A DNA stretch of 10,287 bases from Bacteroidaceae bacterium (GCA_028709135.1 JAQVXN010000045.1:1-10287); one strand, 5' to 3'. Shown: positions 1 through 7,048, counted from the stretch's first letter. Numbers and translations are program-made. Notes: generated by a model from the letters alone, not told the origin.

Positions 1-272
1 CACCCTGTTCAGGAAAGGTGTGTGTGACTGAATCCTGTGATGACCAGATCACTGTAATGGTAACCGGAACACCAATCCCAACCCTGATACATAGCGTTCG
101 GGCCCAAATTTAAAGAGGAGAACGGAACGCATGCACCTACAAATACATGTCCATGACCTCCAGAACCGATGTGAGGATCCACAAATTGTGTAAAATCCTC
201 TTGCGAATTTGCATGAATGGATAAGCTGCTGAGTAACAGAGCTGCCATAAAGAGTAACATTTTATTTTTCAT
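1..272 (-). pseudogene. 5' end of a secreted GH92-type alpha-mannosidase gene, interrupted by an in-frame TGA
   Basis: Reading leftward from ATG 272, the product begins with a signal peptide (MKNKMLLFMAALLLSSLSIHA) and no lipobox Cys, then the start of a glycoside hydrolase family 92 enzyme. Family hallmarks are FVDPHIGSGGHGH, the segment GWDWCSGYHYSD and GFSHTHLS. GH92 enzymes are Ca-dependent exo-alpha-mannosidases of Bacteroidota that trim host or yeast mannans in the periplasm or at the cell surface. After 87 residues the frame meets TGA (plus 9-11), and the same frame then continues Thr-Gly. The family normally reads LSGTG here, so the sequence looks like one G-to-T change (GGA to TGA). 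The remaining gene would lie left of the window. A TTG at 278 is a weaker start. GH92 identity is secure; whether this is a true pseudogene, recoding or a base-call error cannot be decided here. Confidence 0.8.
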
Positions 273-400
273 ATTCAAGAATTGATTTTATTGTCATACA
301 TTCTTTCTAAACGTAATTAGGTACTTGTTTATTGCTTTCGATGATAGTGAAAATCTATATAAAAGAGCATTTTTTTTCTTCTGAGAAATGTTTAGTTGTG

Positions 401-427
401 TTAAGTGATTCATATCTTAATTAAGTG
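401..427. promoter_or_regulatory. 20-nt-spaced direct repeat TTAAGTG upstream of rlmN
   Basis: TTAAGTG occurs at 401-407 and again at 421-427, so the copies sit on the same DNA face about two helical turns apart. A perfect palindrome CTTAATTAAG (416-425) overlaps the second copy. The pair lies 20-50 nt upstream of the putative rlmN -7 box and between divergent genes. It could be an operator, but the DNA is AT-rich and chance is possible. Confidence 0.2.
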
Positions 428-448
428 CTTAATTTGAGCTGAAAGTTG

Positions 449-456
449 TAACTTTG
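449..456 (+). promoter_or_regulatory. Bacteroidota -7 promoter box for rlmN
   Basis: TAACTTTG fits the Bacteroidota -7 consensus TAnnTTTG exactly. Transcription would begin around 460-465, leaving a short A-rich leader before ATG 475. The upstream TTTG at 433-436 is only 12 nt away, shorter than the usual spacing of about 19-20, so the -33 element is weak. The box also covers an in-frame TTG at 454, which argues against that codon as the start. Confidence 0.45.
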
Positions 457-474
457 CAATTTAAAAATAAAAAA

Positions 475-1563
475 ATGGAACTGAAAGCTTTATCAGGCAT
501 GACACTGGCCGAATTGCAACAGATTACGGCAGATTTGGAGCTACCAAAATTTACAGCTATGCAAATGGCAGCTTGGATATATCAGAAGCAAATATTTAAT
601 ATTGACGAAATGACAAATTTGTCGAAGACTGTGCGTGAACGCCTTTCAGCTACTTTTACTTTGGGACGGTCGCTGCCTGCAGAAACACAAACTTCAACAG
701 ATGGAACCGTAAAATATTTGTTTCGTACAATTAGTGGGGATTTCGTGGAAACGGTTTACATTCCAACGGAAGACCGTGCAACACTTTGTATTTCTTCTCA
801 GGTGGGATGCAAAATGGGATGTAAATTTTGCATGACAGGGAAACAAGGTTTTCAAGGTCAACTTACGCCTGTGGATATATTAAACCAAATATATTCTGTT
901 CCAGATTTTGATAAGATAACGAATATCGTATTTATGGGGCAAGGTGAACCGTTGGACAATTTGGACGCTGTTCTTCGGGTGACGGAATTGCTTACAGCTC
1001 GTTATGGTTTAGCATGGAGCCCTAAGCGTATTACGGTATCGACAGTAGGATTATTAAGTGGCTTGAAGAAATTTTTAGATCAGAGTGATTGTAATGTAGC
1101 GATTAGTTTACATTTCCCTTTTCCGGAAGAGCGTATTGAATGGATGCCTGCGGAAAAAGCTTATCCTATAGAGAAAGTTGTGGCTTTATTGAAAGGCTAT
1201 GATTTTTGCAAGGATTTAAAAAGAGGAGAAATCCGAACTACAAACCATCAACGTCGTTTATCCTTTGAGTACATTATGTTTAAGGGAATTAATGACACTC
1301 AGCGTCATGCACAAGGGTTGGTAAACCTTCTTCGCGGATTGGATTGCAGAGTGAATTTAATACCTTTCCATGTTATTCCGAACAGTCCGCTTCGAGGGTG
1401 CAATGCTGACGATATGCGTATTTTTAGAGATTATCTGACTCATCATGGTGTCTACACGACGATAAGAGCCTCTCGAGGTCAGGATATCTTAGCTGCTTGC
1501 GGTTTACTAAATACCTCACGTCAAGAGGCTCTGAAAAAAGGAATGCGTGGGCAGAAAAACTGA
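475..1563 (+). CDS. rlmN: Dual-specificity 23S rRNA/tRNA adenine-C2 methyltransferase RlmN
   Basis: This radical-SAM methyltransferase makes 2-methyladenosine at A2503 of 23S rRNA and at A37 of some tRNAs. The 362-residue product matches the family length. The N-terminal helical domain (about 1-85) carries the typical WIYQKQIFN segment. The 4Fe-4S cluster motif CKMGCKFC uses Cys112, 116 and 119. Cys105 (in TLCISSQ) corresponds to the catalytic Cys118 of E. coli. Cys342 in GQDILAACG corresponds to Cys355, which carries the methyl intermediate. Further family segments are FMGQGEPLDN, STVGL and LIPFHVIPN. ATG 475 is preferred over an in-frame TTG at 454 because the TTG lies inside the -7 box and the A-rich leader fits Bacteroidota. 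It is separated from pdxA by 103 nt and probably has its own promoter. All catalytic residues are present, so it should be functional. Confidence 0.97.
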   Translation: MELKALSGMTLAELQQITADLELPKFTAMQMAAWIYQKQIFNIDEMTNLSKTVRERLSATFTLGRSLPAETQTSTDGTVKYLFRTISGDFVETVYIPTEDRATLCISSQVGCKMGCKFCMTGKQGFQGQLTPVDILNQIYSVPDFDKITNIVFMGQGEPLDNLDAVLRVTELLTARYGLAWSPKRITVSTVGLLSGLKKFLDQSDCNVAISLHFPFPEERIEWMPAEKAYPIEKVVALLKGYDFCKDLKRGEIRTTNHQRRLSFEYIMFKGINDTQRHAQGLVNLLRGLDCRVNLIPFHVIPNSPLRGCNADDMRIFRDYLTHHGVYTTIRASRGQDILAACGLLNTSRQEALKKGMRGQKN

Positions 1564-1580
1564 TTTTGGGGACGTGAATG

Positions 1581-1611
1581 ATTGTAATGTGATAAAATTA
1601 TTGTATATTTA
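1581..1611 (+). promoter_or_regulatory. Candidate promoter for the pdxA-lipid operon
   Basis: ATTG (1581-1584) followed after 19 nt by TATATTTA (1604-1611) resembles the Bacteroidota TTTG / TAnnTTTG pair, with one mismatch in each box. It sits in the 103-nt rlmN-pdxA gap and would give a leader of about 50 nt. It is the only reasonable promoter candidate before the tightly packed run that follows. Confidence 0.35.
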
Positions 1612-1666
1612 CAGCAATTTAAAGAATAAACGTTACGAATAATATCGTTGATAATAGAGGTATAAT

Positions 1667-2761
1667 ATGGAAAGTGAAAAGATACGAGTGGGTATTACCC
1701 ATGGCGATACCAACGGAATAGGATATGAGCTCATATTGAAAGCATTTGCAGATCAAGCCCTTTGTGATCTTTGTATACCTATTTTATATGGTTCTGTAAA
1801 AGTAGCCAATTTTCATCGTAAGGTTCTCAATTTAGCAACGGAATATACAGTTGTAAATAGTGCCAAAGATGCAATCTTTGGACGACTGAATATGGTCAAT
1901 TGTTTTGAAAATGAATTAAAGATGGAAATAGGAACGCCTACTGAGGAAAGTGGGCGTGCAGCATATCTCTCTCTGGAGAAGGCTGTCGAAGATTATCATG
2001 AGGGCAATATTGATGTTTTGGTGACTTGCCCTATCAGTAAACATAATATATATAGCGAAGATTTTCATTTTATTGGTCACACAGACTATTTGGAGCATGT
2101 GGCGGGAGATGGGCAGGAAGCATTGATGATTTTGATGAATAGTATGATGAGGGTGGCACTTGTCACAACTCATTTACCCTTGAAAGATGTGTCAGCTGCA
2201 ATTACGAAAGAAAAGATAGAAAGAAAAATAGACATTTTCAATACTTGTTTGCATACAGACTTTATGATTTCAATTCCTCGCATAGCTGTTCTAGCGTTAA
2301 ATCCGCATTCTGGAGATGATGGCCTGTTGGGAACGGAAGAGCAGAATGTAATTAGTCCTGCGATACAATCGATGAGAGAAAAAAATGTACAGTGCTTTGG
2401 ACCCTATTCTGCTGATGGTTTTTTTGGTGCCGGACTGTATACGCATTTTGATGGAATTTTGGCAATGTATCATGATCAAGGTCTGGCTCCATTCAAGGCC
2501 CTTTCTATGTCTGATGGTGTAAATTTTACAGCAGGCTTGCCTATTGTAAGGACTTCTCCTGATCATGGCACGGCTTTTGACATAGCGGGAAAAGGAGAGG
2601 CAGATGAAAATTCATTTCGTCAGGCGATTTATTCTGCCATAGATATTTGGAAGAATCGCAAGCACGAAGAAGAAATTTCGACGAATCCTTTAAAAATTGT
2701 ACCTCCAGAAAGAGACAGTCACAATTATACTCATCACGCCCCACAGCAGCAAATAGAATAA
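1667..2761 (+). CDS. pdxA: 4-hydroxythreonine-4-phosphate dehydrogenase PdxA
   Basis: PdxA oxidises 4-phosphooxy-L-threonine with NAD(P); the product then decarboxylates to 3-amino-2-oxopropyl phosphate, used by PdxJ to make pyridoxine 5'-phosphate (DXP-dependent vitamin B6 route, cytosol). The 364-residue product has the N-terminal THGDTNGIGYE segment and GHTDYLEH (His138). Candidate metal-binding histidines are His169 (THLP), His213 (NPHSGDDG) and His269 (YHDQG). The C-terminal signature is RTSPDHGTAFDIAGKG (295-310). A polar tail of about 25 residues after NPLK (ending HHAPQQQIE) makes it longer than the 329-residue E. coli enzyme; it could be a lineage extension. The stop TAA (2759-2761) overlaps the next gene's ATG as TAATG, which implies translational coupling. 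pdxJ is not in the window. The link to the downstream lipid genes may be only transcriptional. Confidence 0.96.
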   Translation: MESEKIRVGITHGDTNGIGYELILKAFADQALCDLCIPILYGSVKVANFHRKVLNLATEYTVVNSAKDAIFGRLNMVNCFENELKMEIGTPTEESGRAAYLSLEKAVEDYHEGNIDVLVTCPISKHNIYSEDFHFIGHTDYLEHVAGDGQEALMILMNSMMRVALVTTHLPLKDVSAAITKEKIERKIDIFNTCLHTDFMISIPRIAVLALNPHSGDDGLLGTEEQNVISPAIQSMREKNVQCFGPYSADGFFGAGLYTHFDGILAMYHDQGLAPFKALSMSDGVNFTAGLPIVRTSPDHGTAFDIAGKGEADENSFRQAIYSAIDIWKNRKHEEEISTNPLKIVPPERDSHNYTHHAPQQQIE

Positions 2762-3468
2762 TGAGGTATGCCATCATTGCAGCAGGAGAAGGTTCACGCC
2801 TGATTCAAGATGGAGTGAAAGTGTGTAAGCCGTTGGTTTGTTTGAATAGAGAACCAATGATAGATAGGCTTATTCGTATTTTTATTGAACAAGGAGCTTC
2901 TGAAATCGTGGTGATTGTAAACGATAAAATGTCGGACGTGGTGAGACATGTAAAAGACTTACAGGCTCAACATGAGAATACGAGTTGCGTGATGGAAGTT
3001 GTTGTCAAATCTACGCCGAGTTCGATGCATAGTTTTTATGAATTAAGTCCGTATTTGGAAAATAGTCTTTTTTGTTTGACCACGGTAGACACTATTTTTA
3101 ATGAAAATGAGTTCTCCACTTTTATAGAACAGTTTAAAACAACTTCATTTGATGGTATGATGGCCGTTACTGATTTTGTGGATGATGAAAAACCGCTTTA
3201 TGTTGGGACGGATAAAGAGCTAAACATTACGGGTTTTTATGATGAAAAGTGTGGCTGTTCTTATATTTCCGGCGGTATCTATTGCTTAAAACCTGTGGCC
3301 TTGAATACGCTGCGTCGTTGTATGGAAGAAGGAAAGAGCCGAATGCGTAATTTCCAACGTCAATTGGTGGCAGATGGTTTGCATTTACAGGCTTTTCCTT
3401 TTAAAAAGATACTGGATGTGGATCATGTTGGAGATATTGTAAAAGCGGAGAAATTTTTAAAATCGTAG
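2761..3468 (+). CDS. NTP-transferase (sugar/alcohol-phosphate nucleotidylyltransferase, probable CDP-alcohol former)
   Basis: A 235-residue single-domain nucleotidyltransferase of the GT-A/MobA-like NTP-transferase fold. Visible motifs are the nucleotide-binding loop AAGEGSRL (7-14), Lys23 in KPLV, a metal-binding Asp110 in TTVDTIF and the second acidic cluster DVDHVGD (219-225). Such enzymes join NTP and a phosphorylated sugar or alcohol to give an NDP derivative plus pyrophosphate. The nearest functional parallels are CTP:inositol-1-phosphate and CTP:phosphocholine cytidylyltransferases (inference). The phosphatidyltransferase two genes downstream fits supply of a CDP-alcohol. ATG 2761 is chosen because the protein then begins MRYAIIAAGEGSR, as in the family; upstream in-frame codons would read through the pdxA 3' end. 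It overlaps pdxA by one base (TAATG) and ends 2 nt before the ATP-grasp gene. CTP preference and substrate cannot be read from the sequence. Confidence 0.85.
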   Translation: MRYAIIAAGEGSRLIQDGVKVCKPLVCLNREPMIDRLIRIFIEQGASEIVVIVNDKMSDVVRHVKDLQAQHENTSCVMEVVVKSTPSSMHSFYELSPYLENSLFCLTTVDTIFNENEFSTFIEQFKTTSFDGMMAVTDFVDDEKPLYVGTDKELNITGFYDEKCGCSYISGGIYCLKPVALNTLRRCMEEGKSRMRNFQRQLVADGLHLQAFPFKKILDVDHVGDIVKAEKFLKS

Positions 3469-3470
3469 GG

Positions 3471-4331
3471 ATGTCGACGTGGAGAGGAATTTTACGGGCT
3501 GCGGAATATTCTCCGAATTCAAATGACCTGACTATTATGCAAGAGGTTGCAAGTAGATTGCAGACTCAAGGTAATGAGGTCAGTCTTTTTCCAGAACAAG
3601 TCTTGATAGAAAATGTTATTGAAAGTGACGCGTATTTTTCCATGGCTCGCAGTCAGTGTGTGTTAAGCATTCTGGAAAAGGAAGAACGACGGGGCGCAAT
3701 TGTTTTTAATTCTCCGCGTGGTGTGCGCAATTGTAGTCGTCCTGTGATTACTAGATTGATGATGCAAGAGCAAATATCGATGCCGGAAAGTATTATATTG
3801 GATTTGGATTGTTGTGATTTCATTTCGCCGCAGTTGAAGTATCCGTGCTGGCTTAAGCGTGGAGACTCTTGTGCTCAGCAGAAAGCTGACGTATGTTTTG
3901 TCAAAAATGAAAATGAATATCGACAGGCTGTGGAAGATTTCCGAAATAGAAGCATTTATTCTGCAGTGTTCTGTGAACATATAAAAGGGGATGTCGTGAA
4001 ATTTTATGGTGTAGCTGACAGCCCTTTTTTCTATTGGTATTATCCCACGTTATCGAACAGACATGGCAAGTTTGGTTTGGAAGAAATAAACGGACCAGTT
4101 AGACAATATTCTTTTAATGTTCAAGCGCTAAAAAAAACGGTTGACAAAGTGGCAGAGATTTCAGATACTCCCATTTATGGAGGTGATTGTATAGTGGATG
4201 CTTCAGGTGATTTCAAAGTGATTGATTTTAATGATTGGCCCAGCTTTTCATCTTGTGTTGATGAGGCGGCCGATGCTATTTCAAATTTTCTATTAAAACA
4301 TTATTCGAACAATGGAGACAATAAAAAATAA
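3471..4331 (+). CDS. ATP-grasp domain protein of unknown substrate, in a lipid-headgroup operon
   Basis: A 286-residue soluble protein with an ATP-grasp layout. There is a Rossmann-like N-terminal part (1-80) ending in FNSPRGVRNCSRP, an inter-domain segment with MPES (about 104-107), and a candidate ATP-binding lysine in CWLKRGD (Lys129). EHIKGDVVKFYGV (169-181) resembles the RimK-like strand that contacts ATP, and GGDCIVDASG (237-246) plus VIDFNDWPSF (250-259) supply acidic metal ligands and an Asn. The usual E-x-N is D-F-N here (Asp252, Asn254). ATP-grasp enzymes are usually carboxylate-amine/thiol ligases, and a few (inositol trisphosphate 5/6-kinases) are kinases. In this operon it could ligate an amino acid to, or phosphorylate, the headgroup (inference). 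It starts 2 nt after the NTP-transferase and overlaps the next gene by 20 nt. The fold is likely; the reaction is unknown. Confidence 0.75.
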   Translation: MSTWRGILRAAEYSPNSNDLTIMQEVASRLQTQGNEVSLFPEQVLIENVIESDAYFSMARSQCVLSILEKEERRGAIVFNSPRGVRNCSRPVITRLMMQEQISMPESIILDLDCCDFISPQLKYPCWLKRGDSCAQQKADVCFVKNENEYRQAVEDFRNRSIYSAVFCEHIKGDVVKFYGVADSPFFYWYYPTLSNRHGKFGLEEINGPVRQYSFNVQALKKTVDKVAEISDTPIYGGDCIVDASGDFKVIDFNDWPSFSSCVDEAADAISNFLLKHYSNNGDNKK

Positions 4332-5256
4332 TATTGAAGCTACATTTAAATCGCAGGATACGGAGGAGTGGTTGGATATACATTTAACTCGTCCCATAGG
4401 TTATTTGTGGGCTCGTTTTTTTAACCATTTTGATATTCATCCCAATGTAGTTACGGTTCTATCTATCTTCTTAGGGGTAGCTGGAGGTGTTATGTTTTAT
4501 TATACGGATTTCATACATAATTTAATAGGGGTGTTACTCTTGATGTGGGCTAATTTCTATGATAGTTGTGACGGACAATTGGCTCGGATGACAGGAAAGA
4601 AAACACATTGGGGGCGTATGTTAGACGGTTTCGCAGGTGATACGTGGTTCTTTACAATTTATTTATGTATTAGTTTACGCCTTTTTTATCAGGAAATTCC
4701 CTTTACTCATGTGGAATGGAACTTCTGGATTTTTTTGTTGTGCGCGATATCTGGTATTATTTTTCATGCACGTCAATGTCAATTGGCTGATTATTATCGT
4801 AACATCCACCTTTTCTTTCTGCCTGGAGTGGAAAGTGAATTGGATTCTTCTATCCAACAACGAAAGATCTTGGATGAGACACCCAAAAAGGGGAATTTTT
4901 GGTGGCGAGCTTTTCTTTTTTCGTATATTGGTTATACCAAAAAGCAAGAGCATATGACGCCGCGTTTCCAAATCCTGATGCAGTATATCAAGAATAACTG
5001 TCATGCAAAAGTTACTGAGCGTTTTCGGTCCGATTTTCGTCAACAAAGTTTGCCACTTATGAAGTATGCCAACATTTTGACGTTTAATTGTCGTGCTATT
5101 ACGTTGTACGTTGCTTGTTTGATTAATTTGCCTTGGTTGTATCCGCTGGCAGAAATAGTTGTGTTTACAGTTCTGGAAATTTATATGCACTATCGTCATG
5201 AAAAGATGTGTATGGTTTTTTATGAGAAATTGAAAGCAGGTGAATATCAGAAATAA
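4312..5256 (+). CDS. CDP-alcohol phosphatidyltransferase family membrane protein
   Basis: A 314-residue integral inner-membrane enzyme of the family that transfers a phospho-alcohol or phosphatidyl group from a CDP carrier with loss of CMP. The signature is clear: Asp84-x2-Asp87-Gly88-x2-Ala91-Arg92-x8-Gly101-x3-Asp105. The canonical fourth Asp should be residue 109, but that is Gly, with Asp at 110 (LDGFAGD). The N-terminal segment HLTRPIGYLWARFF with HPNVVTVLS is typical. Hydrophobic segments lie at about 45-64, 68-83, 112-122, 134-150 and 255-290. A long polar insertion (about 155-250) interrupts the usual six-helix core. With an NTP-transferase in the same operon, the donor may be a soluble CDP-alcohol and the acceptor diacylglycerol, ceramide or a phosphorylated alcohol (inference). 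The gene overlaps the ATP-grasp gene by 20 nt; the flippase-like gene follows after 14 nt. Confidence 0.88.
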   Translation: METIKNNIEATFKSQDTEEWLDIHLTRPIGYLWARFFNHFDIHPNVVTVLSIFLGVAGGVMFYYTDFIHNLIGVLLLMWANFYDSCDGQLARMTGKKTHWGRMLDGFAGDTWFFTIYLCISLRLFYQEIPFTHVEWNFWIFLLCAISGIIFHARQCQLADYYRNIHLFFLPGVESELDSSIQQRKILDETPKKGNFWWRAFLFSYIGYTKKQEHMTPRFQILMQYIKNNCHAKVTERFRSDFRQQSLPLMKYANILTFNCRAITLYVACLINLPWLYPLAEIVVFTVLEIYMHYRHEKMCMVFYEKLKAGEYQK

Positions 5257-5270
5257 CAATAGAAAGTTGC

Positions 5271-6287
5271 ATGAAAGCAAAATATCGTAACATCTTTATT
5301 ATTTTGGGCTTGGTAGCTATCGTTATCATGCTGTTGACATTCCATATGGATTATAAAGAGCTATGGGCCAATATTCGACGTGCAGGTTATTGGTTTATTG
5401 GCGTGGTCGGTATCTGGGTCGTTATATATTTTTTTAATACGGTTTCTTGGTACTTTATTATTCGTAACGGGCAACGTTCGTGTCCGGTACATTTCTGGTA
5501 TGTTTACAAACTTTCTGTTTCCGGTTTTGCTCTTAATTATGCAACGCCATTTGGCATGATGGGTGGTGAACCTTATCGTGTGATGGAACTTACACCGTTT
5601 TTGGGTGCATCGCGTGCTACTTCATGCGTTATTTTATATGTCATGATGCATATCTTTTCGCATTTATGCTTTTGGTTTTCCTCTATTTTTCTTTTTATAG
5701 CTCTTTATCATGTCACACTGCCGTTGGGGATTTTGTTTATAATTATCGGATCTTTTTGTTTGGTATGTATTTATTTCTTCATGAAAGGTTATCGAAATGG
5801 TATGGTGGTGAAAACGTTTAAAATTTTACAGCATATTCCATTCGCAAAAAAATGGGCAACGCGTTTCTATACAGAGAAACGAAAATCGCTTGAAACGATT
5901 GATTGTCAAATAGCGGAGCTGCATAGTCAGCGAAAGTCTACATTCTATATGTCGTTCCTATTTGAATTTTGTGCCAGGATTTTGACGAGCGTAGAAATCT
6001 TTTTCATTATGAAAATTTTGATGCCCGATGTGAACTTTTTTAATTGTGTGCTTATTATGGCGTTTACTTCATTATTTTCCAATCTGTTTTTTTTCTCACC
6101 TATGCAGTTGGGAGCTCGTGAAGGTGGTTTTGCTTTAGTGGTTAGTGCATTGTCTCTTTCTGGGGCTGTTGGTGTTTATACGAGTCTCATTACGCGTGTG
6201 CGTGAACTGATATGGATTTCAATAGGGGTCGCATTGATGAAAATTGGGAATAATAAAAAACAAAAGGATGAGGTGCCCAAAACTTAA
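5271..6287 (+). CDS. Flippase-like multipass membrane protein (LPG synthase TM region / UPF0104-type)
   Basis: A 338-residue polytopic membrane protein with about eight hydrophobic segments, matching the transmembrane half of lysylphosphatidylglycerol synthase/flippase (MprF) without the aminoacyl-transfer domain. Typical conserved patches are LNYATPFGMMGGEPYR (88-103), SPMQLGAREGG (276-286) and TRVRELIWISIG (308-319). A charged loop (about 191-225) separates two membrane blocks. Proteins of this family are commonly linked to movement of lipids or lipid-linked precursors across the inner membrane. The position directly after a phosphatidyltransferase suggests it handles that product (inference). 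ATG 5271 lies 14 nt after the previous stop and is followed by a short basic N-terminus and the first hydrophobic helix. The 3' end overlaps the HAD gene by 20 nt. Family assignment is good; transport activity is not demonstrable from sequence. Confidence 0.87.
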   Translation: MKAKYRNIFIILGLVAIVIMLLTFHMDYKELWANIRRAGYWFIGVVGIWVVIYFFNTVSWYFIIRNGQRSCPVHFWYVYKLSVSGFALNYATPFGMMGGEPYRVMELTPFLGASRATSCVILYVMMHIFSHLCFWFSSIFLFIALYHVTLPLGILFIIIGSFCLVCIYFFMKGYRNGMVVKTFKILQHIPFAKKWATRFYTEKRKSLETIDCQIAELHSQRKSTFYMSFLFEFCARILTSVEIFFIMKILMPDVNFFNCVLIMAFTSLFSNLFFFSPMQLGAREGGFALVVSALSLSGAVGVYTSLITRVRELIWISIGVALMKIGNNKKQKDEVPKT

Positions 6288-6999
6288 AAAAATACGTGGA
6301 GTTATTTTTGATTATGGTGGAACGCTGGATACGAACGGCCGCCATTGGGCTCATGTACTTTGGGATGGCTATTGTTTTGCTGATGTATCTGTTTCGGAAG
6401 ATCAGTTTCGGGAGGCTTATGTTTATGGAGAACGAGCATTGGGGCGAGAACGAATTATTCAGCCAGGAGACAATTATCATACACTTTTGCTTAAAAAGGT
6501 GCATCAGGAATTCCAGTTTTTGTTGAAAGCAGGCTTTTTATCTTTTTCTGATACTGAATGCCTGAAAAATGAAAGGATGATAGCTGATTTCTGTTATGCC
6601 GAAGTGCAGCGCGTGCTTTCCATTTCACGTCAAGTATTAGACATTTTATATCAAAAATTTCCACTTGTATTGGTTTCTAATTTTTATGGCAACATGCAGG
6701 CGGTGCTGCAAGATTTTAAGCTTGAAAACTATTTTAAAAATATTGTGGAATCTGCTGTCGTAGGTGTGCGTAAGCCAAATCCGAATATTTTTCGATTAGG
6801 GATTGATGCTTTACAGCTGCCTCCAGGTGAAGTTTGTGTGGTGGGTGATTCTTATGAAAAAGACATCTTGCCTGCCATGTCTTTGGGATGTCACACTGTT
6901 TGGTTCAAAGGAGAAGAGTGGAAGCCTTCCGAACATGATGACATTGTTGCAGATACCATCATAACAGAGATTGTACAATTGCCGGATGTCTTCTGGTAA
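6268..6999 (+). CDS. HAD-superfamily hydrolase (probable small-molecule or lipid-headgroup phosphatase)
   Basis: A 243-residue soluble HAD protein with a helical C1-type cap (about 25-115). Motif I is FDYGGTLD, with nucleophile Asp15 but Gly17 in place of the usual second Asp. Motif II is LVSN (Ser137), motif III is Lys169 in VRKPNPNIF, and motif IV is GDSYEKD (Asp194, Asp199). Gly at the +2 position is known in some active HAD phosphatases, so catalysis is not excluded, but the acid/base residue differs. The last member of the packed operon, it could dephosphorylate a phospho-alcohol precursor or a phosphorylated lipid made by the phosphatidyltransferase (inference). ATG 6268 overlaps the flippase-like gene by 20 nt; a TTG at 6244 in the same frame would add eight residues and seems less likely. 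Substrate unknown. Confidence 0.85.
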   Translation: MRCPKLKKIRGVIFDYGGTLDTNGRHWAHVLWDGYCFADVSVSEDQFREAYVYGERALGRERIIQPGDNYHTLLLKKVHQEFQFLLKAGFLSFSDTECLKNERMIADFCYAEVQRVLSISRQVLDILYQKFPLVLVSNFYGNMQAVLQDFKLENYFKNIVESAVVGVRKPNPNIFRLGIDALQLPPGEVCVVGDSYEKDILPAMSLGCHTVWFKGEEWKPSEHDDIVADTIITEIVQLPDVFW

Positions 7000-7048
7000 A
7001 AAATCAAATAAATTAATTCGGAACTTTTTAACCTATTTCTCTGTGACA

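Noticed and set aside
1..11. Alternative genetic code reading TGA as glycine
   Set aside because: rlmN and the patatin gene terminate at TGA at the expected family lengths, so the standard bacterial code applies.
2647..2760. Upstream extension of the NTP-transferase into the pdxA 3' end
   Set aside because: The extension overlaps pdxA coding sequence and has no family similarity, while ATG 2761 forms a TAATG junction and gives the canonical N-terminus.
4675..5280. 201-codon minus-strand frame opposite the CDP-alcohol phosphatidyltransferase gene
   Set aside because: It lies wholly across a gene with a clear catalytic signature and shows no domain of its own; it is an antisense shadow.
6971..7048. 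Earlier in-frame starts (TTG 6971, ATG 6986) for the patatin gene
   Set aside because: They would place a polar stretch ahead of a textbook signal peptide and overlap the HAD gene; ATG 7049 is consistent with export.
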